From: Clostridiales bacterium
GTDB lineage: Bacteria > Bacillota > Clostridia > Saccharofermentanales > Saccharofermentanaceae
Reading direction: 5' to 3'
Assembly: GCA_017509245.1 (NCBI GenBank)
Contig: JAFWQC010000019.1
Span: 62,001 to 126,000, forward strand
DNA length: 64,000 nucleotides
Position numbers and translations under genes: made by a program
Shown here: positions 52,735-59,606 of the stretch, in pieces
How positions within the stretch are numbered: the stretch's first letter is position 1
Layout of the letters: every line of letters starts with the position of its first letter
Notes under the pieces: model-generated
The model's input: only the letters and a program-made list of their open reading frames with translations
Told to the model about the DNA's origin: nothing
Database searches by the model: none

Positions 52735-52786
52735 GGAAGCGCTGATTCTGGTTCAGCGCACACAACCTGAAACGATCAGCGCTTCC
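52735..52786 (-). promoter_or_regulatory. Long 5' stem-loop of the transglutaminase lipoprotein mRNA
   Basis: GGAAGCGCTGAT (52786-52775 read leftwards) pairs perfectly with ATCAGCGCTTCC (52746-52735). A leftward TATAAT at 52805-52800 places transcription start near 52793, so the mRNA begins with this hairpin, which suggests 5'-end stabilisation or a protein-binding site. Confidence 0.6.
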
Positions 52787-52893
52787 TTATGCCAACAGCA
52801 TTATATCCCCGTTTCTTTTTCCAATTGCGGGATTGGTGAGTGAAGCGTGTGTGAAACATGTGTGAGAACTGTGTCAAACCCTTTACCCGGCGC

Positions 52894-52922
52894 TTGACGC
52901 ACGGCGGTTCGTGCTGTATTAT
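52894..52922 (+). promoter_or_regulatory. Promoter of the ABC-F leader
   Basis: TTGACG (52894-52899), exactly 17 bp, TATTAT (52917-52922). Transcription should start near 52929, about 230 nt before the ABC-F gene. Confidence 0.75.
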
Positions 52923-52955
52923 CACGGCTGAAATCTTACAAACGGAGGAACACCA

Positions 52956-52976
52956 ATGAGAAAGACCATCTGCTGA
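52956..52976 (+). CDS. Six-residue leader peptide MRKTIC
   Basis: ATG at 52956 follows CGGAGGAACACCA, the strongest ribosome site in the region, and the frame ends with TGA (52974-52976). It lies about 27 nt into the predicted transcript and 65 nt before a terminator hairpin. Short leader peptides of this kind control antibiotic-inducible ABC-F and erm genes: a drug-stalled ribosome on the leader prevents termination. The sequence has no other use for so good a ribosome site. Confidence 0.7.
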   Translation: MRKTIC

Positions 52977-53040
52977 TAGTTTAATAACTGCCTCGCGGAT
53001 AAGTCTGTTTTTGTGTGTTCATTTATATTGTATTTTTATA

Positions 53041-53077
53041 AGCCGCGGCCGCTACTATAAGTCGCGGCTTTTGATTT
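53041..53077 (+). terminator. Attenuator terminator before the ABC-F gene
   Basis: AGCCGCG (53041-53047) pairs with CGCGGCT (53063-53069), followed by TTTGATTT. CTCGCGG at about 52993-52999, just after the leader peptide, can pair with the CCGCG of the first arm and form an antiterminator. Confidence 0.65.
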
Positions 53078-53161
53078 ATCCGGCAGAGGAATAAGGGAAA
53101 CACTGATAGATCCTGACGCACATCCTGATCCATCAGCGGTCCCCTCAAAAGGAGAATCAAT

Positions 53162-54622
53162 ATGCCAATAATTAGTATCAACAATCTGACATTCGGTTAC
53201 GACGGGTCCGAGAAGACCCTTTTCGACAACGTTACCATAACTCTCGACACCTCATGGAAGCTCGCTCTGGCGGGCCGCAACGGCAGAGGCAAGACCACAT
53301 TCTTCAAGCTTCTGCGAGGCGAGCTCCCCTACGGCGGCACCATCACGGGAGTGCCTGAGACCATTCTTTTCCCTATGTCCGGCCTGCCCGAAAATGAGGA
53401 CTGGAGGGTCCGCAAGGAATTAAGCCTCATGGGCGCCGACCCCGACATCATGTGGCGTCCAATGGAAACCCTGTCAGGCGGCGAGCGCACCAAGCTCATG
53501 CTCGCAAACCTCTTTGCCGCCGACGGCATCTACCCCCTGATCGACGAGCCCACGAATCATCTCGACCGTGTCGGACGTGAGGCTGTCGCCGACTACCTCG
53601 CATCAAAGGACGGCTTTATCCTGATCTCACATGACCGCGCCTTCCTAGACCGCTGCACCGACCACACGCTGGTAATAACCAAGACCGGCCTTGAGCTCGT
53701 TGCCGCATCTTATTCCGTGTGGTGGGAGAACAACGAGCAGCGCATGGAGAGTGAGCGCGCACGGAACGACCAGCTCAAAAAAGAGATGAGTTCTATCGAT
53801 GCCGCCATGAAGAAGAATGCCAGGTGGTCTTCAAAAGCCGAAGGGTATAAGAACAGGAGCAAGGCTCCCTCCAAAGTGGCCGAGGATCATTTTCGAAGGG
53901 CGTACGAGGCAGAGAAAGCGCGCAAACTTATGTCTGCCGCCAAGAACTTAGAGCGCAGGAACGAGCGCAAGATGGAGGAGAAGCAGGGTCTTCTAAAAGA
54001 CCTGGAACGCTCCGAGAAGCTCAAGATAACGGGCACCGAGCACCACAATAAAACTCCTGTAATTCTTAAGGATGTAACCCTGATGCGTTACGGCGAGCCG
54101 GTTGTGAATGGTTTTGCCCTCACGGTCGGGCGCGGAGAGAAGATCTCTTTGCAGGGCAAGAACGGGTGCGGCAAGAGCACTCTCATCAAGTATCTGGCAG
54201 GGCTGGGTGAAGACGAAGGCATCACTGCTTCAGGAGACATATATATCGCGCCCGGCCTGAAGATCTCATACGTGGGCCAGGACACTTCTTCTCTGGTGGG
54301 GTCACTTTATGACATTGCCGATGACCGCGGCGTGGACAAGACTCAGTTCAGCACTGTCCTGATCAAGATGGGATTTACCAAGGAGATGCTCTACCGCGAC
54401 GTCGCTGCGCTCTCGCTCGGCCAGAAGAAATTCGTCATGATCGCGCTCTCGCTGTGCGAGCAGGCCGACCTCTATCTGTGGGATGAGCCCTTGAATTATA
54501 TTGATGTCTACATGCGCCGGGAAATCGAGCGTCTGGTCAAAGATAACAATGTTACAATGCTCTTCGTAGAGCACGACAGGACCTTCTCGGAGGCTGTGGC
54601 TGACAGGGAAGTGAAGATGTGA
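53162..54622 (+). CDS. ABC-F ribosomal protection protein (Lsa/Vga-like)
   Basis: This 486-residue soluble protein has two ABC domains and no membrane part. Walker A of the first is GRNGRGKTT at 38-46, with LSGGERTK and LIDEPTNHLD. The interdomain linker (about 190-290) is a charged helical hairpin. The second domain has GKNGCGKST and the variant WDEPLNYIDV typical of the Lsa/Vga/Sal group. Such proteins enter the ribosomal E site and displace lincosamides, pleuromutilins or streptogramins. AAAGGAG precedes the ATG. The leader peptide and attenuator upstream fit antibiotic-inducible expression. The exact drug range cannot be inferred. Confidence 0.9.
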   Translation: MPIISINNLTFGYDGSEKTLFDNVTITLDTSWKLALAGRNGRGKTTFFKLLRGELPYGGTITGVPETILFPMSGLPENEDWRVRKELSLMGADPDIMWRPMETLSGGERTKLMLANLFAADGIYPLIDEPTNHLDRVGREAVADYLASKDGFILISHDRAFLDRCTDHTLVITKTGLELVAASYSVWWENNEQRMESERARNDQLKKEMSSIDAAMKKNARWSSKAEGYKNRSKAPSKVAEDHFRRAYEAEKARKLMSAAKNLERRNERKMEEKQGLLKDLERSEKLKITGTEHHNKTPVILKDVTLMRYGEPVVNGFALTVGRGEKISLQGKNGCGKSTLIKYLAGLGEDEGITASGDIYIAPGLKISYVGQDTSSLVGSLYDIADDRGVDKTQFSTVLIKMGFTKEMLYRDVAALSLGQKKFVMIALSLCEQADLYLWDEPLNYIDVYMRREIERLVKDNNVTMLFVEHDRTFSEAVADREVKM

Positions 54623-55080
54623 ATTAAGCGTGGTGGGGTAAGACCGGGGTCTTTTTGCGGGTTAGGGTAAAAATCCCCACGTACCCATAAGAATGGCCTT
54701 TCCACGCAATTTATAGGTACGCGGGACGCGAAAATAAGGATTTTGAGTTGGTGTGTACCTATAAGAATGAATAATTCGAGTGATTTATAGGTACGCAACC
54801 CGTGAAAACACGGTTCTGAAGCAAAAACGTACCTATAAGAATGTATTTTTCATGCAATTTATAGGTACGAGGGATGCGAAAATAAGGATTTTGAGTGGGT
54901 GTGTACCTATAAGAATAGATTTTTCGAGCGATTTATAGGTACGCGAAAAAACAACCCCACATCACACCACACCACATGTCTTTGAGCACGGCCACCCCTC
55001 AAGACCATCAACCATCAAGACCCCCGGATGAACCAGACGAACAGACAGCCTGAGATGACCGCGGTGAGGGTGAAGCCCCT
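54623..55080. other. Convergent intergenic region carrying the GTACCTATAA array
   Basis: Between the ABC-F stop and the leftward GNAT stop. Four palindromic units with exact 74-bp spacing fill 54681-54942. The remainder (54943-55080) is C- and A-rich without features. No gene is present. Confidence 0.8.
54681..54942. repeat. Tandem array of four 40-bp palindromes, 74-bp period
   Basis: Units lie at 54681-54720, 54755-54794, 54829-54868 and 54903-54942. Each is GTACCTATAA (GTACCCATAA in unit 1), a 20-bp loop beginning GAAT and ending [A/G]AT, then TTATAGGTAC. Spacers are exactly 34 bp. Spacers 1 and 3 are near-identical (both contain GCGAAAATAAGGATTTTGAG); spacer 2 differs. Identical spacing through differing loops and spacers shows purifying selection on geometry or recent duplication. 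Confidence 0.9.
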
Positions 55081-55569
55081 TTAGCCGTTCTTCATTCTAT
55101 GCATGAATATATCCACGTCCGTGCGGTCGTATTCGGTGAAGCCGCATTCCTCGTAGACGTGTATCGCGCGCGCGTTGTCGGCGTAGACGATAAGGTAGAT
55201 GCGCTCGAGGCCGACCTCGTTAAAGCCGTATTCGACGGAGCGGAGCAGGGCTTCTTTGCCGTAGCCCTTGTTCTGCATGGCGGTGGTGATGACGATGCCC
55301 CATTCGGATTCGTAGCCCTTGTGGTTGAAGAATTCGATGTTGCCGATAAAGTTGCCGGTGGACTTTTCGAGCATGGAAAAAAGGAGGGCGTGATTGTCGA
55401 TCCTCTCCCGGATATATTTGCACTCCTCCTCATATGAGAGGGGCTCGCGCCTGTCACCGATGTAGCGCGCCACATTCTCGATATCATTGACCATCTCAAG
55501 ATAGGCGGGTACGAGTTCCAATGTGGGCTTTACGTATCTTATGTTTGCGGACTCGAAAACTGTTTCCAT
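55081..55569 (-). CDS. GNAT acetyltransferase (RimJ/RimL type)
   Basis: This 162-residue acetyltransferase has the acetyl-CoA loop NKGYGKEAL near 99-107 and the closing YEECGFTEYDRTDV. The pattern (ESANIRYVKPT at the start, WGIVIT strand) resembles the RimJ/RimL/SpeG group that acetylates protein N-termini or polyamines. The substrate is unknown. GGGAAGGACC precedes the ATG. Its promoter lies inside a long inverted repeat, described separately. Confidence 0.88.
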   Translation of the reverse strand: METVFESANIRYVKPTLELVPAYLEMVNDIENVARYIGDRREPLSYEEECKYIRERIDNHALLFSMLEKSTGNFIGNIEFFNHKGYESEWGIVITTAMQNKGYGKEALLRSVEYGFNEVGLERIYLIVYADNARAIHVYEECGFTEYDRTDVDIFMHRMKNG

Positions 55570-55574
55570 AAAAA

Positions 55575-55626
55575 GGTCCTTCCCGGATTACTGAAGCATA
55601 TTATATCAGTATTCGAAGGAAGGACC
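55575..55626. promoter_or_regulatory. Inverted repeat around the GNAT promoter
   Basis: GGTCCTTCC (55575-55583) and GGAAGGACC (55618-55626) flank an extended -10, TGATATAAT read leftwards (TATAAT at about 55599-55594). One arm includes the Shine-Dalgarno; the other lies upstream of the -10, so it acts at the DNA level, possibly as an operator pair. Confidence 0.5.
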
Positions 55627-55640
55627 ATTTTGATATTACT

Positions 55641-55716
55641 TAAAGGAGCAGTGAGGTCCCTGGCAGGTTGGTAATTTCACTTAATGATCCACAAGACTTT
55701 CAAACGGGCTCCTTTA
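55641..55716 (-). terminator. Possible long-stem terminator after the 55724-56380 gene
   Basis: Read leftwards, TAAAGGAGC (55716-55708) pairs with GCTCCTTTA (55649-55641) around a 58-nt loop. It lies 8 nt after the stop codon. The T-run is poor, so the termination role is uncertain. Confidence 0.4.
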
Positions 55717-55723
55717 TGGTCAC

Positions 55724-56380
55724 TTAGCTGCCGCAGACTTCCTCAAGGATGAATTCTCTTATCGACGGAGCGTTGGCAAAGATATAAGGAGCCAGATTAT
55801 TTAAATCGTAGTGTCCGCCGGCAGGATCGGTCGTGTCAAAGGTTTCGGTGGTCGAGGGTGACGTGTCGTCGTCTTCATCATAATAACTGGCCCAGGTACT
55901 TGTTACCGAGACGTCAGCGCAGATGATGACGTTTCCTTCGAGATAATACATGCTCTCTATGTACGCATCGCATACGCCGGGAACATTGTATCTGAACCAG
56001 TTCTCGCCCTCATTGAGTATTTCTTCATTATATTGCTTGTATCTATTCTCAAAGATCTTCCCGGCATCCTTGGCGGAATTAAAGATCATGTATTGCATGT
56101 AATCGGTTTCGGTTGTCTTTGCGCCCGCGTGATAGACATAAAGATAGATAACGCCGTGTTCGTCCTTCTTGTATACGTGCCATTTACGGCCTTCGGTATA
56201 GCCGTCGCCGCCTATCGGAAGATCGTACCTGGAAGCGTATTTATATTCGGTCTGCCTTGTTTCCGCCTTGTAAGCGAAAAAAGTCAATATGGTAAGTGTT
56301 GCCCAAAACATTGCCGCAACGCTGATTACGATCCCCACGACCAGCAATATACAAACCTTTTTCCTGCTCTTCTGTCCCAT
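55724..56380 (-). CDS. Hypothetical membrane-anchored protein
   Basis: This 218-residue protein has one hydrophobic helix (about 9-34: VCILLVVGIVISVAAMFWATLTILTF split by no charge). The remainder is extracytoplasmic, with no recognised motif, a Thr/Asp-rich segment near 170-185 and about ten Tyr residues. I do not recognise a family. The ATG at 56380 has AGAGGG 8 nt upstream; an earlier frame to 56422 is rejected. It follows the next gene in the same direction with a 109-bp gap. Confidence 0.7.
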   Translation of the reverse strand: MGQKSRKKVCILLVVGIVISVAAMFWATLTILTFFAYKAETRQTEYKYASRYDLPIGGDGYTEGRKWHVYKKDEHGVIYLYVYHAGAKTTETDYMQYMIFNSAKDAGKIFENRYKQYNEEILNEGENWFRYNVPGVCDAYIESMYYLEGNVIICADVSVTSTWASYYDEDDDTSPSTTETFDTTDPAGGHYDLNNLAPYIFANAPSIREFILEEVCGS

Positions 56381-56489
56381 TATTATTCCCTCTGCATTTG
56401 ATTTCCGGGGTCTGCCGGCCATCCTGCATCAGACCCTTATACTATCAATACATTTAAGGGCTCTGAAATGTTGCATTCGGATAAAGGGA

Positions 56490-57116
56490 TCAGCTCCAGT
56501 ACAAGTCCATGTTGGCGAGTTCTTCAATCGCGGTGAACAGGATCTCGCGGTTGTCATCAAGGCCGGTGATGGGCATGGCTGCCGGATCGTCCGCAAATCC
56601 GCCGCCGCTGAAGCGTATGCCGTGTTTGTTATAGAAACATATACAGCTCTTTGCACCTGAGCGGGGCAACTCGCCGATAATGCTGTTATCGTAAAGCTGC
56701 TGGAAGTTCTTTCCGAGATAAACGATGCGGAAACCGTCATCATTCATGAGGCTGCAGAGCTTCTGAAGCTCCTCTGTGGTGAGGTTAAGGCTGCCGTTCA
56801 GTTCATTTATGATGATCACATGGTAATCGCAGTTCGTATAACGCTCCATACCAAGACCCTGGCTGTTCAATGCATTGACTCTTCTGGCCTTGAGATTGTC
56901 CGGTCCGTCAGGTTCGGTCCTGTAAAAGATGATGTCCGCGTTCCGGCCATTGAGCTTGTCGGTATAATCCTCCATGATCTTCCGCTGAGCATCGGGCGAA
57001 TACGGTGCCAGAGCAGCCTTCCCGCCGCCAAGCGAGAAGACAACGATGATGACGATGAGCGGCAACAGACCCAAAAGCGCTATTGCCATAGCAGTTTTGT
57101 TATTCAAGAATCTCAT
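56490..57116 (-). CDS. Hypothetical membrane-anchored protein
   Basis: This 208-residue protein has one N-terminal helix (about 9-32) and a folded extracytoplasmic part. The sequence NCDYHVIIINELNGSLNLTTEELQKL, then DDGFRIVYLG, alternates strands and helices like a Rossmann-type domain, but I see no catalytic motif. TTGGAGAG precedes the ATG. A leftward TATAAT at 57175-57170 lies about 55 bp upstream. Function unknown. Confidence 0.7.
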   Translation of the reverse strand: MRFLNNKTAMAIALLGLLPLIVIIVVFSLGGGKAALAPYSPDAQRKIMEDYTDKLNGRNADIIFYRTEPDGPDNLKARRVNALNSQGLGMERYTNCDYHVIIINELNGSLNLTTEELQKLCSLMNDDGFRIVYLGKNFQQLYDNSIIGELPRSGAKSCICFYNKHGIRFSGGGFADDPAAMPITGLDDNREILFTAIEELANMDLYWS

Positions 57117-57286
57117 AAACTCTCTCCAATAAATCTAACCCTGTGCCCTTCCGGGGCGTTCCACAGATAATTATACACTACAAATTTATGCAGGAGGAAA
57201 GTCAGAGCGTCATGCAGGCTGTGTCAGTCTTGCCGGGATCGATCACACCCCGTTCGCGAAAACCGTACTTAATGAGATCCGCCCCT

Positions 57287-59305
57287 TTAGTCTTTATCCG
57301 TATACTCGGACGGGTCGAGATCAGGATCCAGATTTGACTGGGGATCTTCAGGCTCTCTTAATGACTTGAAGAATGCCTTGAATGAGAACTCTTTCTGTGC
57401 GGGCGCGTCAGCAGGGACGTCTCCTTCGGGTGCAGGTGCGTCAACGGGGACAGAATCGGATTCATAAGCCTTTGCTGCCGCTTTTGCGGGAGCTTTTACT
57501 GAGGCTTCCTTATAGCCCATGCAGCAGAATATAATCAACGGCAGACATGTGTAGATGTTGTAGCCGAAGCGGAATTCGTCGTGCATTAGGGTTGCGATCA
57601 GAAGTGTTCCGATGAGACAGATGACCGGAAGTGCAAACATGAAGTCCTTACGCTTCTGATAGATGCAGTAAGCGATGAAGAGGAGCATTATCCATACATG
57701 CCAGCCGACATTGTATCCCAGGCCGAGAACTGAATTCTCGTCTGTAAAAGCCCTTACGTATGAGTGGAAGAGCGTGTTTGCCTTGTCGGAGTGGACGATG
57801 AGGTGCAGTCCTTCCTCCTCGCAGACGCCGTCCCACCATTTCATCCAGTAATATGAACCGGGGTTCCAGTAGCCGGATGTCTGGTCGACCCAGGCTTCGG
57901 CAGCGATGAACGGGTGTCTGGTGACACAGGCGAGCCATATGCCGAAGAGCCTTACGGGGTGGTCCTTGATATACTGCTGGTCCCCCTCATAACGGATAAC
58001 GTCTCTTGCGTAGTCGTAGATCCTGGGGTTATATCTTTCCTTCATGGTCTCAAGCGATGCGACGTGGGACATGACTTCTCTCTCATAATCGGTGAAGTCG
58101 TCCTTTTCCTTTGCGATCCTGGTTATCTGCTGGACGGGGATCGAGAGCATCTCGACCGTGTCAGCCTGAGGGATATTCATCGCCTTGAGGACAGGGAACT
58201 TCATTATGAGCGAAGCGAGAAGCGCCACGACGAGGCAGAGGACAATGGTCTTTTTGTCCGGATCGACCTTTCTGGCGGGATTCTTCTTTTCGAGCTTCCT
58301 GGCATAGAAATAGCATGCAGCGAAGATCACGAGAAGGAGCATATATGCGGGCAGGCCGTTGCTTCTCAAGAGGTTGAAGCCGACGCCCGAGAGCGTGAGC
58401 AGCATGAAGTTATAGACCTGCTTCTTGCCGATCTTCTTGACGATCCTGAACAGCGCGAGCGAGAAGAGGAGCACGACGGCGCCGTAAAGGCTGTCCTTCC
58501 AGAGAGTGAAGCTGAAGATGATGTGGCAAGGCATTAACATGAACCAGATGAGCCACAGAACGGCAAACGGCTTGCGGCAGCCGGCTTCGACCATGGTGGA
58601 GATCAGGAATGCGAATGAAGCAGAAAGGACCAGCACCTGGAAGACCGTGTAGACGGCGATGGCGTCGTTGATGTCGTTGAAGATGAACAGACCGATCCTG
58701 AAGAACAGGCCGATGAGCCATGTCTGATATACGGGATGGTGATTAGAGTAATCGCTGTATATGACCTGCTTGATCTGATTCAGACTGTCGGAGCAGATCT
58801 GACCGGGATAAGAGCAAAGGTAGAAGATGATGAGATAGAAGATCGCGAGAGCCGCAAAGCAGCCGATGAACCATTTGCGCGGATTGAGTTCAGGAGTCTC
58901 GCTTCTTATATCGAACATCGCGAAAAGCCATACGCAGAAGAGGAAAATGTTTATGAATACGACGCCCGTAGAGATGAACAGGAGAAGTATCGTAAAGATC
59001 CTCTGCATCATTGGCAGGGTAAAGAAGAGCTCGTAATTTGCATAGACTACGATGAGACCGAATAAAGCAGCGAATGCGAAGATGGTTATCTGCCTGTGTT
59101 TGTCCGTGAGTCTTTCGAGGGCTCTGGGGTTCTTATGGTAAGCGACCTGATTTATGAAGAACGCGAAAATGGCAAGAACGGAGACTATGAGATACGCTGT
59201 CTTGGAAGACTGCTTTTCGGGCTGGCCGAAGAAACAGATAAAGTATACGAGAAGAATGAATGAGCAAAGTGCCCCTCTTGACCTGTTCAGTTCTTTTAGC
59301 AACAT
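57287..59305 (-). CDS. DUF6020-like polytopic membrane protein
   Basis: This 672-residue protein has about thirteen helices. After the fourth helix comes SYPGQICSDSLNQIKQV with NHHPVYQTWLIG, then FTLWKDSLYG. The pattern of Asp, paired His and Pro in the first large outer loop is typical of DUF6020 and related GT-C glycosyltransferase-like proteins. The C-terminal tail (about 610-672) is cytoplasmic, rich in Ala, Pro, Asp and Glu. It probably transfers a sugar from a lipid carrier at the outer face, but this is inferred from fold only. The region upstream is shared with the divergent lipoprotein genes. Confidence 0.78.
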   Translation of the reverse strand: MLLKELNRSRGALCSFILLVYFICFFGQPEKQSSKTAYLIVSVLAIFAFFINQVAYHKNPRALERLTDKHRQITIFAFAALFGLIVVYANYELFFTLPMMQRIFTILLLFISTGVVFINIFLFCVWLFAMFDIRSETPELNPRKWFIGCFAALAIFYLIIFYLCSYPGQICSDSLNQIKQVIYSDYSNHHPVYQTWLIGLFFRIGLFIFNDINDAIAVYTVFQVLVLSASFAFLISTMVEAGCRKPFAVLWLIWFMLMPCHIIFSFTLWKDSLYGAVVLLFSLALFRIVKKIGKKQVYNFMLLTLSGVGFNLLRSNGLPAYMLLLVIFAACYFYARKLEKKNPARKVDPDKKTIVLCLVVALLASLIMKFPVLKAMNIPQADTVEMLSIPVQQITRIAKEKDDFTDYEREVMSHVASLETMKERYNPRIYDYARDVIRYEGDQQYIKDHPVRLFGIWLACVTRHPFIAAEAWVDQTSGYWNPGSYYWMKWWDGVCEEEGLHLIVHSDKANTLFHSYVRAFTDENSVLGLGYNVGWHVWIMLLFIAYCIYQKRKDFMFALPVICLIGTLLIATLMHDEFRFGYNIYTCLPLIIFCCMGYKEASVKAPAKAAAKAYESDSVPVDAPAPEGDVPADAPAQKEFSFKAFFKSLREPEDPQSNLDPDLDPSEYTDKD

Positions 59306-59606
59306 CAGAAAAACTGCTCCTTTATACGGACCGGATTGGAATGATAGATTGTTCTACGCAATATGTTATACATCTTTCATAAAATAATCTATAAACGTAA
59401 TTGCATTGTAAAATACTGCCTTGCCACAGTTTTCATTCAACTTTGATATAGGATTGATTAAAAGCCAAAATAAGATAATTTTAGTAACAGGCTGTGTGGC
59501 AGTTTTTATGTGTGTCCAATGCATCGGCCAAAGGACAGGGAGTTAAGATCAAAGGTCCGGATCATGCGGGATTTGATCGATTGGGGAGATAACAGGAAGG
59601 ATCTTT
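59306..59606. other. Divergent control region, DUF6020 / tandem lipoproteins
   Basis: This 301-bp AT-rich region has no gene. A weak rightward promoter may be TTGATT-16-TAATTT near 59455-59482. A leftward promoter is expected near 59380 but I cannot fix it. Confidence 0.35.

Noticed and set aside
54681..54942. CRISPR array
   Set aside because: The repeated unit is a 40-bp palindrome with conserved arms and variable loops, there are only four units, spacers 1 and 3 are near-identical to each other, and no cas genes are nearby.
57914..58537. 207-codon rightward gene opposite the DUF6020 gene
   Set aside because: It is the antisense of a clear membrane-protein gene and has an acidic, compositionally biased product and no ribosome site.
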